This document shows, piece by piece, positions 50,084-58,357 of a stretch of 64,000 nt of DNA. Both the position numbers and the translations under genes were made by a program. How positions within the stretch are numbered: the stretch's first letter is position 1; each line of letters opens with the position of its first letter. Below the pieces are notes generated by a model that saw only the letters and a list, made by a program, of their open reading frames with translations, had not been told where the DNA came from and made no database searches. Origin of the DNA: Natronomonas gomsonensis (GTDB taxonomy: Archaea > Halobacteriota > Halobacteria > Halobacteriales > Haloarculaceae); the NCBI RefSeq assembly GCF_013391635.1, contig NZ_JACAWU010000001.1, forward strand, positions 372,001-436,000. The letters run 5' to 3'.

Positions 50084-53000
50084 CTACCGTGGTGGTTCTA
50101 AGTTCAGAATCAGGTCGTCGGCGAGTGTTTCGATTTGATCTGCTGAAAGTCGGTTACCAAGGAACTCGATTAAGTCCTCTTGTCGGGGTTGGCCGAAAGC
50201 CATTCGGTAAATGACGAGACTTCGTTTCAGGTGGTCGACTGTTTGCGCTTCACTGGTATAGGGGAGGAAAGGAAGATGTCGCTCGATTTGTGCGACGCCG
50301 TCACCATTGAAAATCCAATATGGAACGACGGCTGAGTGATCTGATTCGTGGTCAGCTGCAGCGTGGGAGAACATCGATTGCCAGGGATCACCTCGTTCTG
50401 TGGTAAGGCCAGCTGTGTGGTAGGTAGATGCGAGGTTCTTGCGGACGGCATGGCCTTTAAATCGGTGGACGCGGCCTTCCCGCTGTTCTAGATCTACGGG
50501 GTTACGTGGGAGGTTCCAGTGCACGACGGCGTGGCAGTATGGATGAAAGTCGAGACCTTCCTGGCCAATTGAGGTTGAGACGAGAACGTGCGGCCAGAAT
50601 GGGGAATTAAACGCTTCTCGAACGTCGTCTTCACGCGTAGTTTCAGAAACATCAGCCGCAGGAGCGTCACCGAACCGCAAGGCGAATCTGGTTCGAAGAC
50701 GTTTGCGTGTCGTCGTTGCTTCGCCGTCGTTAACATGGAACTGGTCGAGAGCAGTCGTCGTAGTCCGTAGCCCGACGGCGGTGATTATACGCTCTCCGAC
50801 TTTCTCTGCTGCGGTCGCCGGTGATAACTCTTCGTACCCTATGTCAAAGAGGAGGTGTGCGTATTCGTCGAGAACCGCTTGGAGATTTCCATGAACGCTA
50901 TATTCGAGGACCTGCCGCCAGTAGGATTGGTTGTCGATAAGGTAACGGAGGAGGCTCGTGGTTTCAGGTAGGTTGAAGAGTGACCTAAAGGCCCAGGCGA
51001 CGCGTGAGGCAGTGGTTCGGATAGATGGATTTTTGACGGATTCGTCGTCAACGACGCGAGAGAGCGCACGCAGACTACAGATGCCAGGACTGCCGAGTGC
51101 GGTCTGTGCGAGGACATGTGGTAAGTCATCAGGTGGTGTACCAAGGGACTCGGAGGTCGTGGAGAGGTCGCGGAAGGCTTCGACGTGGTCTGCCCAGTAC
51201 TCTGGGGCCGTGTCACCAGTGACGAGTGAGTTTGGCATCCAATCATCTACGAGTGATTCTTGGTGGATCCAGTCCGCGGCATCCGGATGATGTTCTCGGT
51301 CCAGAAGAAGGGGGGCTATCCAGTACCATCGTTCGTCTACGGCGTCTTCGGGATCCGGGGATACATTGTCAAGAATGGGTTCGAGCTGGGTCTCGACTTG
51401 TGTGCGAACTTTGTTGAGTACGACTGATAGTGGTTGGGTATCATCGTTATGGTGGTTACGTGAGAGGTCGAGGGGATCGGCAGTTGTCGCAAGAACAGTA
51501 CTCGGGTAGAGATGGGTGAACAGTGGTAGTCCGGTCAGTCGGTCGTCGGAGTCCTCAGTGATTCGAAGGAGGTTCCCGCGAGTACTTCGGTTATTGGAGT
51601 CGTAGGTCGCGTCTGGGTGAGCGGCTGTCGTGATGCGGCGTTCGGCTTCGTAGCTCGTTAGTGAAGCGATAGTTTTCGGGACGACTCTCCAGTGGGAGAA
51701 AATAAGTCGTTTCGTGGTAGCCTGAAGCCCAGGGTCATCAAACGGAGTGCCGAACGTGTAGTACGGGATCGACGGGGGAAGCCAGAGCAACTTCCACAGG
51801 CCGGTGTCAATAACGTCATTCCATAAATACCGGAGTCGGGAATTCTGCGCGTCAAGTTCGTTGTAGTGGTGGATGTCGTCCCAGTCAAGGAGGTACGGTG
51901 TAGTCTCAGCGAGTTTGCGAGTGACATCCTGATCCAGATTTGACGAGGCGAGTGCGTCATCAAGTTGATCACGCACTTTGTAGTCGTCCATGAAGTTGAG
52001 GAGGTACGGCGCGGATTTCCAGTAGTTGAGGGTGTTTTGCCCACCGACCTGGCGGCTGAGATGCTGTGTTTTTACATACGCCTCAATGTCCTGGGGGAGA
52101 ATCGTCGGTGACGTTGAACGGATTTCCGTAAGCATGCCGTTCCGATCCTGCGACTGTGCTAACCGTTCGGTTCGCGCCATCACTCGGCAGAGACGGTTCT
52201 GAAGTTCGTCTTTGACGTCGAGAACGGCGTCTGTTCCCTCCTGATCCACATAATAGAGCCCACGTCGGTACTCGGTGAGCAAGTCATTAATCCGCTCGTA
52301 GTTCTCCTCAGTGGCGAGAAACTCGATTGTTTGCAGAAATTCCTTGTAATGGTCTTCATCCGGTTCGTCGTACGTCGTGTACATCTTGTACGGAGTGGCA
52401 GAGAGTAAGAGGAGCTTGGCTTCTGATCGGCCGTCGCTGTAGTTGAAGAGTCGGCGAGCGAGTTCATGTTCGTCCTCACCTGATTCGAGCAGGTGTCGGA
52501 ACCGCTGGAATTCGTCAAGAATGATTAGGTTGGGCTGTAAGTCCTGTACGCACAACTCGGCGAGTAATGCTCTCAGTTCGCCGACTAACTCGGCGCGTCG
52601 CTGTCGTTGCGAGTCGGTGACTCGGCTGTTGTATTGGCTGAATACGTCACATAGTGCTTCGAATTCCTCGTGGAGGGCTGTCCGTTCAGCGAGGCGGTCG
52701 ATGAACTGCTGGTGGATTGTCTCGTCGATATGGTCGTTGAAATTCCGGATTGCACGACGGAACCGATCCACCGAGGCGTATCCTTGAAGAACATTCATTG
52801 GGGCTTTCCCACTGAACTCCCACGGATCCTGAAGCAAGTGATACAGAAGAACTCGTTCTTCCATGCGGCCGAGGCTCGATTTTAGGTCTAGTGATGTGCC
52901 AGGTGTGAACGAGAAGAAGTTGACTTTCTGCTCTCGGAATTTGTGAGCGTAGAGAGGGTGGAGTGTGAGCCGGCCTGCCAATTCTGTTCGCTCGGTCAAG

Positions 53001-53278
53001 GCAAGTCGGTCGATGTTTTGGCGAGCGATATCACTGTTTGAGCAGATGTAGACGATGTTGATTTGATCGAGGTCGCTCCACAGATGGTCAATCGCCAGCG
53101 CAATCACACCACGGGCGACGAGTGTTTTCCCGAGCCCGACTTCGTCAGCCACGAGGAACCGGCCGCTCGAATCATCATCCTCGTAGAGACGTTGAAACGC
53201 GTATTTCGTCGTCTTCGATTGGAAGTCCTTGAGCGTCGAGAGGACCTCTGTTGGATCCGGGCGGTTCTGGTCAGTCAT
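50084..53278 (-). CDS. SNF2-type SF2 helicase, last gene of a four-gene operon
   Basis: The 1,064-residue protein carries DEVGLGKTLVARGVIALAID near residue 45 (Walker A), IILDEFQRFRHLLES (a DEFQ form of motif II), LLLLSATPYKMYTTY (motif III), and the C-terminal STSIGQEGLDFHPYCHAVVH and LEQREGRVHRFKGHAVRKN motifs. This is the SNF2/DISARM-like class of translocases. The middle 500 residues hold no other recognised domain. Its ATG overlaps the end of the PLD gene by eight bases (ATGACTGA), so the two are coupled. It is probably the motor that works with the PLD nuclease. Confidence 0.85.
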   Translation of the reverse strand: MTDQNRPDPTEVLSTLKDFQSKTTKYAFQRLYEDDDSSGRFLVADEVGLGKTLVARGVIALAIDHLWSDLDQINIVYICSNSDIARQNIDRLALTERTELAGRLTLHPLYAHKFREQKVNFFSFTPGTSLDLKSSLGRMEERVLLYHLLQDPWEFSGKAPMNVLQGYASVDRFRRAIRNFNDHIDETIHQQFIDRLAERTALHEEFEALCDVFSQYNSRVTDSQRQRRAELVGELRALLAELCVQDLQPNLIILDEFQRFRHLLESGEDEHELARRLFNYSDGRSEAKLLLLSATPYKMYTTYDEPDEDHYKEFLQTIEFLATEENYERINDLLTEYRRGLYYVDQEGTDAVLDVKDELQNRLCRVMARTERLAQSQDRNGMLTEIRSTSPTILPQDIEAYVKTQHLSRQVGGQNTLNYWKSAPYLLNFMDDYKVRDQLDDALASSNLDQDVTRKLAETTPYLLDWDDIHHYNELDAQNSRLRYLWNDVIDTGLWKLLWLPPSIPYYTFGTPFDDPGLQATTKRLIFSHWRVVPKTIASLTSYEAERRITTAAHPDATYDSNNRSTRGNLLRITEDSDDRLTGLPLFTHLYPSTVLATTADPLDLSRNHHNDDTQPLSVVLNKVRTQVETQLEPILDNVSPDPEDAVDERWYWIAPLLLDREHHPDAADWIHQESLVDDWMPNSLVTGDTAPEYWADHVEAFRDLSTTSESLGTPPDDLPHVLAQTALGSPGICSLRALSRVVDDESVKNPSIRTTASRVAWAFRSLFNLPETTSLLRYLIDNQSYWRQVLEYSVHGNLQAVLDEYAHLLFDIGYEELSPATAAEKVGERIITAVGLRTTTTALDQFHVNDGEATTTRKRLRTRFALRFGDAPAADVSETTREDDVREAFNSPFWPHVLVSTSIGQEGLDFHPYCHAVVHWNLPRNPVDLEQREGRVHRFKGHAVRKNLASTYHTAGLTTERGDPWQSMFSHAAADHESDHSAVVPYWIFNGDGVAQIERHLPFLPYTSEAQTVDHLKRSLVIYRMAFGQPRQEDLIEFLGNRLSADQIETLADDLILNLEPPR

Positions 53279-55154
53279 CCGGTTGCAACCTCCGATGCGC
53301 AGCGAGTACAGTTTCCAACAGCGAGTTCAACTCGGATGGGAGTGATGTCTCGTCCGTTTCTAAGTCCCTGAGCAGTTGTTCTAGCTGGGTGATCCGGGAT
53401 GGATTTTTCTCCAATGTTTCGACGAGGAGTTCCAACAATGGCGGGCCTGCTCCTGATGTCGATGTGTAATTTGAGTCGTCGTTCCAAAAGTGTTCACCAG
53501 TGTCTGTAATATCGGTTGGGGAGTCCCAGTCTAGGAGCAGGGAAAGGAGTCGAAGAAATCGCTCCGGGTCTGAGAGGATGTCCTGCATAATTGCTTGATT
53601 CCGATCTTCAGGCAGTCCTGTTATCGGGACTTTGAGAGCGAATCGCGTCTGTCTTGTCTCGTCTCCGTCCGTGACACGCAACTGGAATGCAAACAGTTGA
53701 GTCAGTGAATGCTTGGCGAGTGGTCCGAATTCCATTTCAACCGGTTCCGTGACGGAAATCTGCTTCTGCGTGTTCTGCACCGAGAGCGGCCAGCAAACGA
53801 CTTCCACGTCGCCGACCCCAGTCTCAATATCCAAAGGTTCCGGGGTCGTGAGTGAGAGGTAGTATCCATCGTCACAGTGCTGAGCCTGGACGTCTATCGT
53901 CATATCGAGGATAGCGGTACGGATATGTTCCAAGTGATGTTCGAGTGTGGTTTCGTCCGTGTCAGTCTCTTCCTCTTCTTCGGGGTCGTATTCGACGAGT
54001 AATTCGATGAATTTGTCAGGTGTTCCTGACGTTGATCCATCCGCGTCGGTTATTGCGTCATCGGGGAATAATGCCGGTGTACCAAGATCGTGTTTTTTGC
54101 CTTTGAGTTCGGTGAGAAACTCGATGTTATGTCTGAACGCGGCCGCAGTCGCATTCGCCGATCCGATGAATAGACTTGTATCCCACCCTTGATCTAGAGC
54201 GAAAATCTTCGCGTGTAGGCCCATGAGTTCGGTGCGGTCAGTAACGGACCATTCTTCCACGAGGGCTGGTTCGTCTTCCGGAGCACCGTCAGCCTTCTCA
54301 GGGATGGCACCAGCTGCGAGACCGTATACTGACGACCACGCATCAATCGTACTTCGGTCAAGAGTGTCTAATTCGTTGAGGCGAGACACCAAGATTGAGT
54401 CACGACTCGATTGTTCCAATTTTTCTAATCGACTCGGTGAGAGGAATGGGGAAACGACTGCGATGTCAGAGTATGACTCCGGGAAAGGTGAGGTATCACC
54501 TTCGATCAAGGGGTGGAACTGTACCTCTTCGACGTCGGCTGGTGATTCGAATCGAACCCGGCGAATTTCGTGTGCTATTTCATCAATCGTGTCTTCCAGT
54601 GCCGCTGGAACCGTCGTTGCTGCGAAGTCGGGGAGTTGGTCCCAGAATTCGCCGAGCGAATGCTGATCTGCGAAGGCATACTGACGATCGGTGAGTTCGC
54701 CGTTGAGATTTAAGATCACATCCCAAGAACTATCGAACGTCAAGTTCCGGCTAAGACAGAGAAATCGGTAGCGGGCTGGTTGATTCGGAGCAGTGTACTT
54801 CGCTACCCAGACCTTCGGGTGGAATGACCCGTTAGTAGGCGGAGCTACTTCAATAATACTGTCTTCAGCGTATCCATAGAGGTCGCTGGCACTTTGCGGT
54901 CCTTTGATGCGTCCCTGCTCGCAAAAGACATAGATCCGGTCCATAGTGTCCCAAAGCGCATGTAGAATATCGACACTGTTCTCCTCAGTCGGGTCGTAGT
55001 TGTCATCAGATCCGTGTGAGACGAATGCGAGCGGGAGAGACAGCAATGCACCTAAATCGAGCGTGTACGTCGTCCCGATAAGGGCCGCTAACTCGAATCC
55101 CTGGGGGGGTTGGATTGCATCATGGAGGACCAGACGATTCTGCGGGGAAAGCAA
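53271..55154 (-). CDS. Phospholipase-D-type nuclease, third gene of a four-gene operon
   Basis: The 627-residue protein has two PLD half-sites: SFHPKVWVAKY with FLCLSRNLTFDSSWD (about 108-145), and GLHAKIFALDQGWDTSLFIG with SANATAAAF (about 315-345). Two HxK motifs in one chain form a complete bilobed active site. The C-terminal 250 residues are beta-rich and unrecognised. The start is TTG at 55154, placed directly after the TAA of the DUF6361 gene; the tight junction supports this rare start. An eight-base overlap links it to the helicase. PLD nucleases of this kind cut DNA in several restriction-like systems. Confidence 0.8.
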   Translation of the reverse strand: MLSPQNRLVLHDAIQPPQGFELAALIGTTYTLDLGALLSLPLAFVSHGSDDNYDPTEENSVDILHALWDTMDRIYVFCEQGRIKGPQSASDLYGYAEDSIIEVAPPTNGSFHPKVWVAKYTAPNQPARYRFLCLSRNLTFDSSWDVILNLNGELTDRQYAFADQHSLGEFWDQLPDFAATTVPAALEDTIDEIAHEIRRVRFESPADVEEVQFHPLIEGDTSPFPESYSDIAVVSPFLSPSRLEKLEQSSRDSILVSRLNELDTLDRSTIDAWSSVYGLAAGAIPEKADGAPEDEPALVEEWSVTDRTELMGLHAKIFALDQGWDTSLFIGSANATAAAFRHNIEFLTELKGKKHDLGTPALFPDDAITDADGSTSGTPDKFIELLVEYDPEEEEETDTDETTLEHHLEHIRTAILDMTIDVQAQHCDDGYYLSLTTPEPLDIETGVGDVEVVCWPLSVQNTQKQISVTEPVEMEFGPLAKHSLTQLFAFQLRVTDGDETRQTRFALKVPITGLPEDRNQAIMQDILSDPERFLRLLSLLLDWDSPTDITDTGEHFWNDDSNYTSTSGAGPPLLELLVETLEKNPSRITQLEQLLRDLETDETSLPSELNSLLETVLAAHRRLQPDD

Positions 55155-56354
55155 TTATCGGACCTCCATGTTGCTGATGATATCGTTGAGGTGGCTTCGA
55201 GCCACGGGCCACCGGTATCCGAGCCGGCCCAGTCCAGCCCCGTCGTTCCAAAGCCGGAGCGCGTCCGCGTGATGGAGTCGGGCGCGTCGACCTTTCAACT
55301 GTAACTCACGCCGACTAATGAGTCGGCGGGCCTCAGACTGATCCCACAGCTCTGTCGGGTTCTCACGAATGATCTTGATCCACTCCGTGACAAACGACCG
55401 AGTTCGCTGCGGTATTTGCCCAGCCGTCTGTTCGACGATTGACCAGAATTCGTTGAGAGACCAGTCCTGAAACGCCGTGTTGCGAGCGGTTATCATTTCT
55501 CGCCACTCGGAGAGGTCAGTCATATATTCCTGTTGTAAGTCGTCTGCCTCGCTTTTCTCTGCCAGCATCAGGTTGTAGAGGAGAACCGCTCCGTGGCTGA
55601 TTTCCGAGAAGTTCTGTGCATGCAGCAAGTAGACCTGGTGCCTGTCACTAAGATCGGTAAACTGGGGCGCTTCCCAGGGGAAATCGACGTTGGGAAGCGG
55701 TTCGCCTAGTCGTAACAGTCGTGCCAGTAGCGAGTCGGGGTGACTCTCAATGATGCGGTCGTGGAGGTAATTCGCTTCCGTTTCGCGTAGGTTGAACGAT
55801 GCCTCTTGGGGGAATGATTCTGGTGCATCTGGAAGTCCTTTGTGCCACGCCGATTCCTGTATTGCAGAGTTCGATTCGAGTAGTGTACGCACATCCGACC
55901 CGCTGGTTTTGTTGCGTCGGATGCGGGCATGGTACTCTGATTTCGAGCCGTTAAATCGAAGAATATCCCAGCTGCGTAACCCTCCCCAGTAGATGGTACT
56001 AGGCATCCGACTGAGGTCTTCTTTTGCTTCTCTACCGATCACGCCTTCGGCTTCGCCGCCTCGGAGGAGCCCTCGAATCAGGCGTTGTTCGTACCGACGA
56101 ATCGTGTCGGGGAACTCATCTGGCGGTGGATCTCGTTGCTGAACCTCAGCGTAGATCCAGGGTATAAATAGAAAATACCGAACCCGGGTCTGAATTGTTG
56201 ATGTTCCTGGGAAGAACAGGTTCGAAAACGAGTCTCGGATGCGACCAAACCCGAGTTCATCCCTCGTGTCCCGCCGGCGAAATTTGTCCAGTAAGTCGAG
56301 TGTGTTTTCCTGTTGCTCGGTCGTGGTATCCAGCCAGGAGATAGTCGATTCCAT
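55155..56354 (-). CDS. DUF6361 family protein, second gene of a four-gene operon
   Basis: From ATG 56354 (MESTISWLDTTTEQQENTLD) the protein has 399 residues and the opening I associate with DUF6361: SWLD, RRDTRDELGFGRIRDSFSN, LFFPGTSTIQTRVRYFLFIP. The rest is helical, with WGGLRSWDILRFNG and FSEISHGAVLLYNLML. The biochemical role is unknown; the family turns up beside PLD nucleases and helicases in defence loci. An upstream in-frame start at 56462 would overlap the ATPase gene and adds non-haloarchaeal sequence, so the internal ATG is chosen. Its TAA abuts the TTG of the PLD gene. Confidence 0.75.
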   Translation of the reverse strand: MESTISWLDTTTEQQENTLDLLDKFRRRDTRDELGFGRIRDSFSNLFFPGTSTIQTRVRYFLFIPWIYAEVQQRDPPPDEFPDTIRRYEQRLIRGLLRGGEAEGVIGREAKEDLSRMPSTIYWGGLRSWDILRFNGSKSEYHARIRRNKTSGSDVRTLLESNSAIQESAWHKGLPDAPESFPQEASFNLRETEANYLHDRIIESHPDSLLARLLRLGEPLPNVDFPWEAPQFTDLSDRHQVYLLHAQNFSEISHGAVLLYNLMLAEKSEADDLQQEYMTDLSEWREMITARNTAFQDWSLNEFWSIVEQTAGQIPQRTRSFVTEWIKIIRENPTELWDQSEARRLISRRELQLKGRRARLHHADALRLWNDGAGLGRLGYRWPVARSHLNDIISNMEVR

Positions 56355-56422
56355 TAGTCGGTGGTGCGTTAGTCGTAACATTGATAGAATATAGATTTTT
56401 GGCCAAGAGACTATTTCGGGAC

Positions 56423-58099
56423 TCAGCAAATGAGTAAGAACAACCAGAACGGCAGATAGCAAAGAGTAGTATCGTCCGTCTTGACTACCAATGACTGGTT
56501 TTCTCTGATAGTCTTTGGTAGACTGTCGGTGATGACGAACCGGTACGGTGCCTGGTAGTCCAAGTCTCGAAGATCTTCGCTGGCGGATTCGGTATGCTGG
56601 CCGGAGTCAGGATCGAAGTCTTTGGCGATTGTTTCGGCGTTGCCAGTATGTGGATGGTAGGAGAGGATGAAGGGGAGGACGTGTCCGTTGCGGTGAAGGA
56701 TGTAGTCGACGAGACCGGATTCGGTTTCTGTGTATTCGACGTCGTATGCTCCGACGGTGTATGCGAGGCGTTTGGCGTGGTCGAACGCGACAGTGCGGGC
56801 GAGTTTGTACTCGAATTCGTGGTTGAGCGTGTCTTGCTGATCGTAGCCTTCGAAGCCGTGGTGTTCCTGTCGTTGGGAGAGAAGGACGAGGTGACGTGGG
56901 TTCCGGAGGTACAATCGGGTGCGGCGGTAGCGTCGCAGGGAGTAGTCGTGCGATTCAGTGACAGCGATCCCCTCATCAAGAACATCGAGGTAGCTATCGA
57001 CGGTTCGCCTGTCGACGCCGATCTGGTCGCTGAGGGCTGTGTACTGGAGTTCTTCACCGGCGTTGGTGGCAGCGATAGCGCTGAGGCGGTGGAGGTTTTC
57101 GGGTTGTTGGATGGACCGGTACTTGGCGAGCTCTTTATACAGGAAGAGTAGGAAGTGAGATTTGGAGAGTTCGTTCCGAATCGTTAGGTCGTCTGTCTGA
57201 TGGAGAGTGCCGCCCGTGCGCAGGTATGCGCGCGCGGCGTCGTGAAGATTATCGCAGTCGTCCGCGTCGAAGATGCCGAAGCAGAGTTCTGAGAGAGTCT
57301 CAACTGCAGTGTCGAGACTGATTTCGGAATCTCTTCCGGACAGCCCGGTTCGAATCGTCTTGATCGGCGATGGCCCATCTAAGTCTGATGACTGGTACTG
57401 TTCGAGCCGGGTTCGGAATTCGTCATCGAGATCGACGCCGAGGCCTGCGCCGATTTGAACAGTGTCGATGAATTTCATCGGGAGAATCGGCCACAATTCG
57501 AATTCCTCGACGGTGTCGGCGGATTTGGTCGTGGAGAGATTAACTTGAGATGCGACGATACCGGTCAGAAATAGATACGTATCCTCGTCGACGACGTCGA
57601 GTAGCTCCGCTTTCCGATCCTCGTCGAGGTCAAGGGCTTGGACATCGTCAAGGAGGATGAACTTATGTCCTTGACGGGGTGCGACGTGCGTCTGGAAGTA
57701 GTCGATGACCTGGCTGAGACGTTTGATGCCGTCGCCTGCGCGTTCGAGCTGGTAAAGGGAGTCTTCTAAGGGGATATAGAGTATTTGCCGCGGTTCGATT
57801 GCGGAGGTGAGTTCGAGGTCTGTGTTTTGCTGGGGGAAGTCGGTCGTGTTGAGGAGCGCTGCGACGAGTTGGTGAAGAAGGGTGGTTTTGCCGATACCGG
57901 TCTGGCCATGAATTGCGTAGACGAGGCTCTCAACGCCGTCAGTGTAGTGGGTATTCGTCGTTTTAAGAACGCGGTGGAAATCAGATCGAGGAGTAAGGTC
58001 TGTGGCTTGTGAGAGTTCTGGAGAGGTGCCGTCACTCCACCACTGGTTGTGGTGTTCGGCGTCGTCGATGAACTCTTCTGCGCTCCCTGTCCCAAGCAT
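56423..58099 (-). CDS. AAA ATPase with a DUF4143-like C-terminus, first gene of a four-gene operon
   Basis: The 558-residue protein has a P-loop HGQTGIGKTTLLHQLV (about 64-79) and a Walker B FILLDDVQALDLD near 150. A winged helix follows (ALSDQIGVDRRTVDSYLDVL) and then LRRYRRTRLYLRNPRHLVLL and NHEFEYKLARTVAFDHAKRL, the pattern of archaeal ATPases with a DUF4143/PD-(D/E)XK-like end. Such proteins resemble STAND-type sensors. It starts the leftward operon; a TATA-like AATATTT (near 58124-58131) lies about 28 bases before the ATG, which fits a leaderless transcript. The C-terminal nuclease residues are unclear, so enzyme activity of that part is open. Confidence 0.7.
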   Translation of the reverse strand: MLGTGSAEEFIDDAEHHNQWWSDGTSPELSQATDLTPRSDFHRVLKTTNTHYTDGVESLVYAIHGQTGIGKTTLLHQLVAALLNTTDFPQQNTDLELTSAIEPRQILYIPLEDSLYQLERAGDGIKRLSQVIDYFQTHVAPRQGHKFILLDDVQALDLDEDRKAELLDVVDEDTYLFLTGIVASQVNLSTTKSADTVEEFELWPILPMKFIDTVQIGAGLGVDLDDEFRTRLEQYQSSDLDGPSPIKTIRTGLSGRDSEISLDTAVETLSELCFGIFDADDCDNLHDAARAYLRTGGTLHQTDDLTIRNELSKSHFLLFLYKELAKYRSIQQPENLHRLSAIAATNAGEELQYTALSDQIGVDRRTVDSYLDVLDEGIAVTESHDYSLRRYRRTRLYLRNPRHLVLLSQRQEHHGFEGYDQQDTLNHEFEYKLARTVAFDHAKRLAYTVGAYDVEYTETESGLVDYILHRNGHVLPFILSYHPHTGNAETIAKDFDPDSGQHTESASEDLRDLDYQAPYRFVITDSLPKTIRENQSLVVKTDDTTLCYLPFWLFLLIC

Positions 58100-58323
58100 A
58101 GAGACGATTAATATGGGCTAGTACAAATATTCACGCATCCCAATGTCGCTATTCAGATTCTACTATAGTTTTGCTGTCTCTCAGACCCAGTGTAGCAGAA
58201 TTCCGATCCTCGGTGTCGTCCGATACTCCCTCAGAAATGCCTCATTGGCACGCCCGGGACGCTTTCTTGGAGTTCATTACCGCTAAAGTTGATTTACCGT
58301 GTTTGAGATTCGCCTAGTGGAAA

Positions 58324-58333
58324 CCTATTTATT
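58324..58333 (+). promoter_or_regulatory. TATA-like element of the Argonaute gene
   Basis: CTATTTATTC is centred about 28 bases upstream of the Argonaute ATG (58358), so transcription should begin at or near the start codon, as is common in Halobacteria. The 258-base region between the divergent ATPase and Argonaute genes shows no gene; it holds promoters for both directions. Confidence 0.4.
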
Positions 58334-58357
58334 CTGGGCGTCCGTTGGTGGGCGTAG

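Noticed and set aside
50084..58099. Reading the four-gene operon as DISARM or BREX
   Set aside because: No DrmA (DUF1998), DrmB, methylase, PglZ or BrxC/PglY-like gene is present; only the PLD and SNF2 types are shared.
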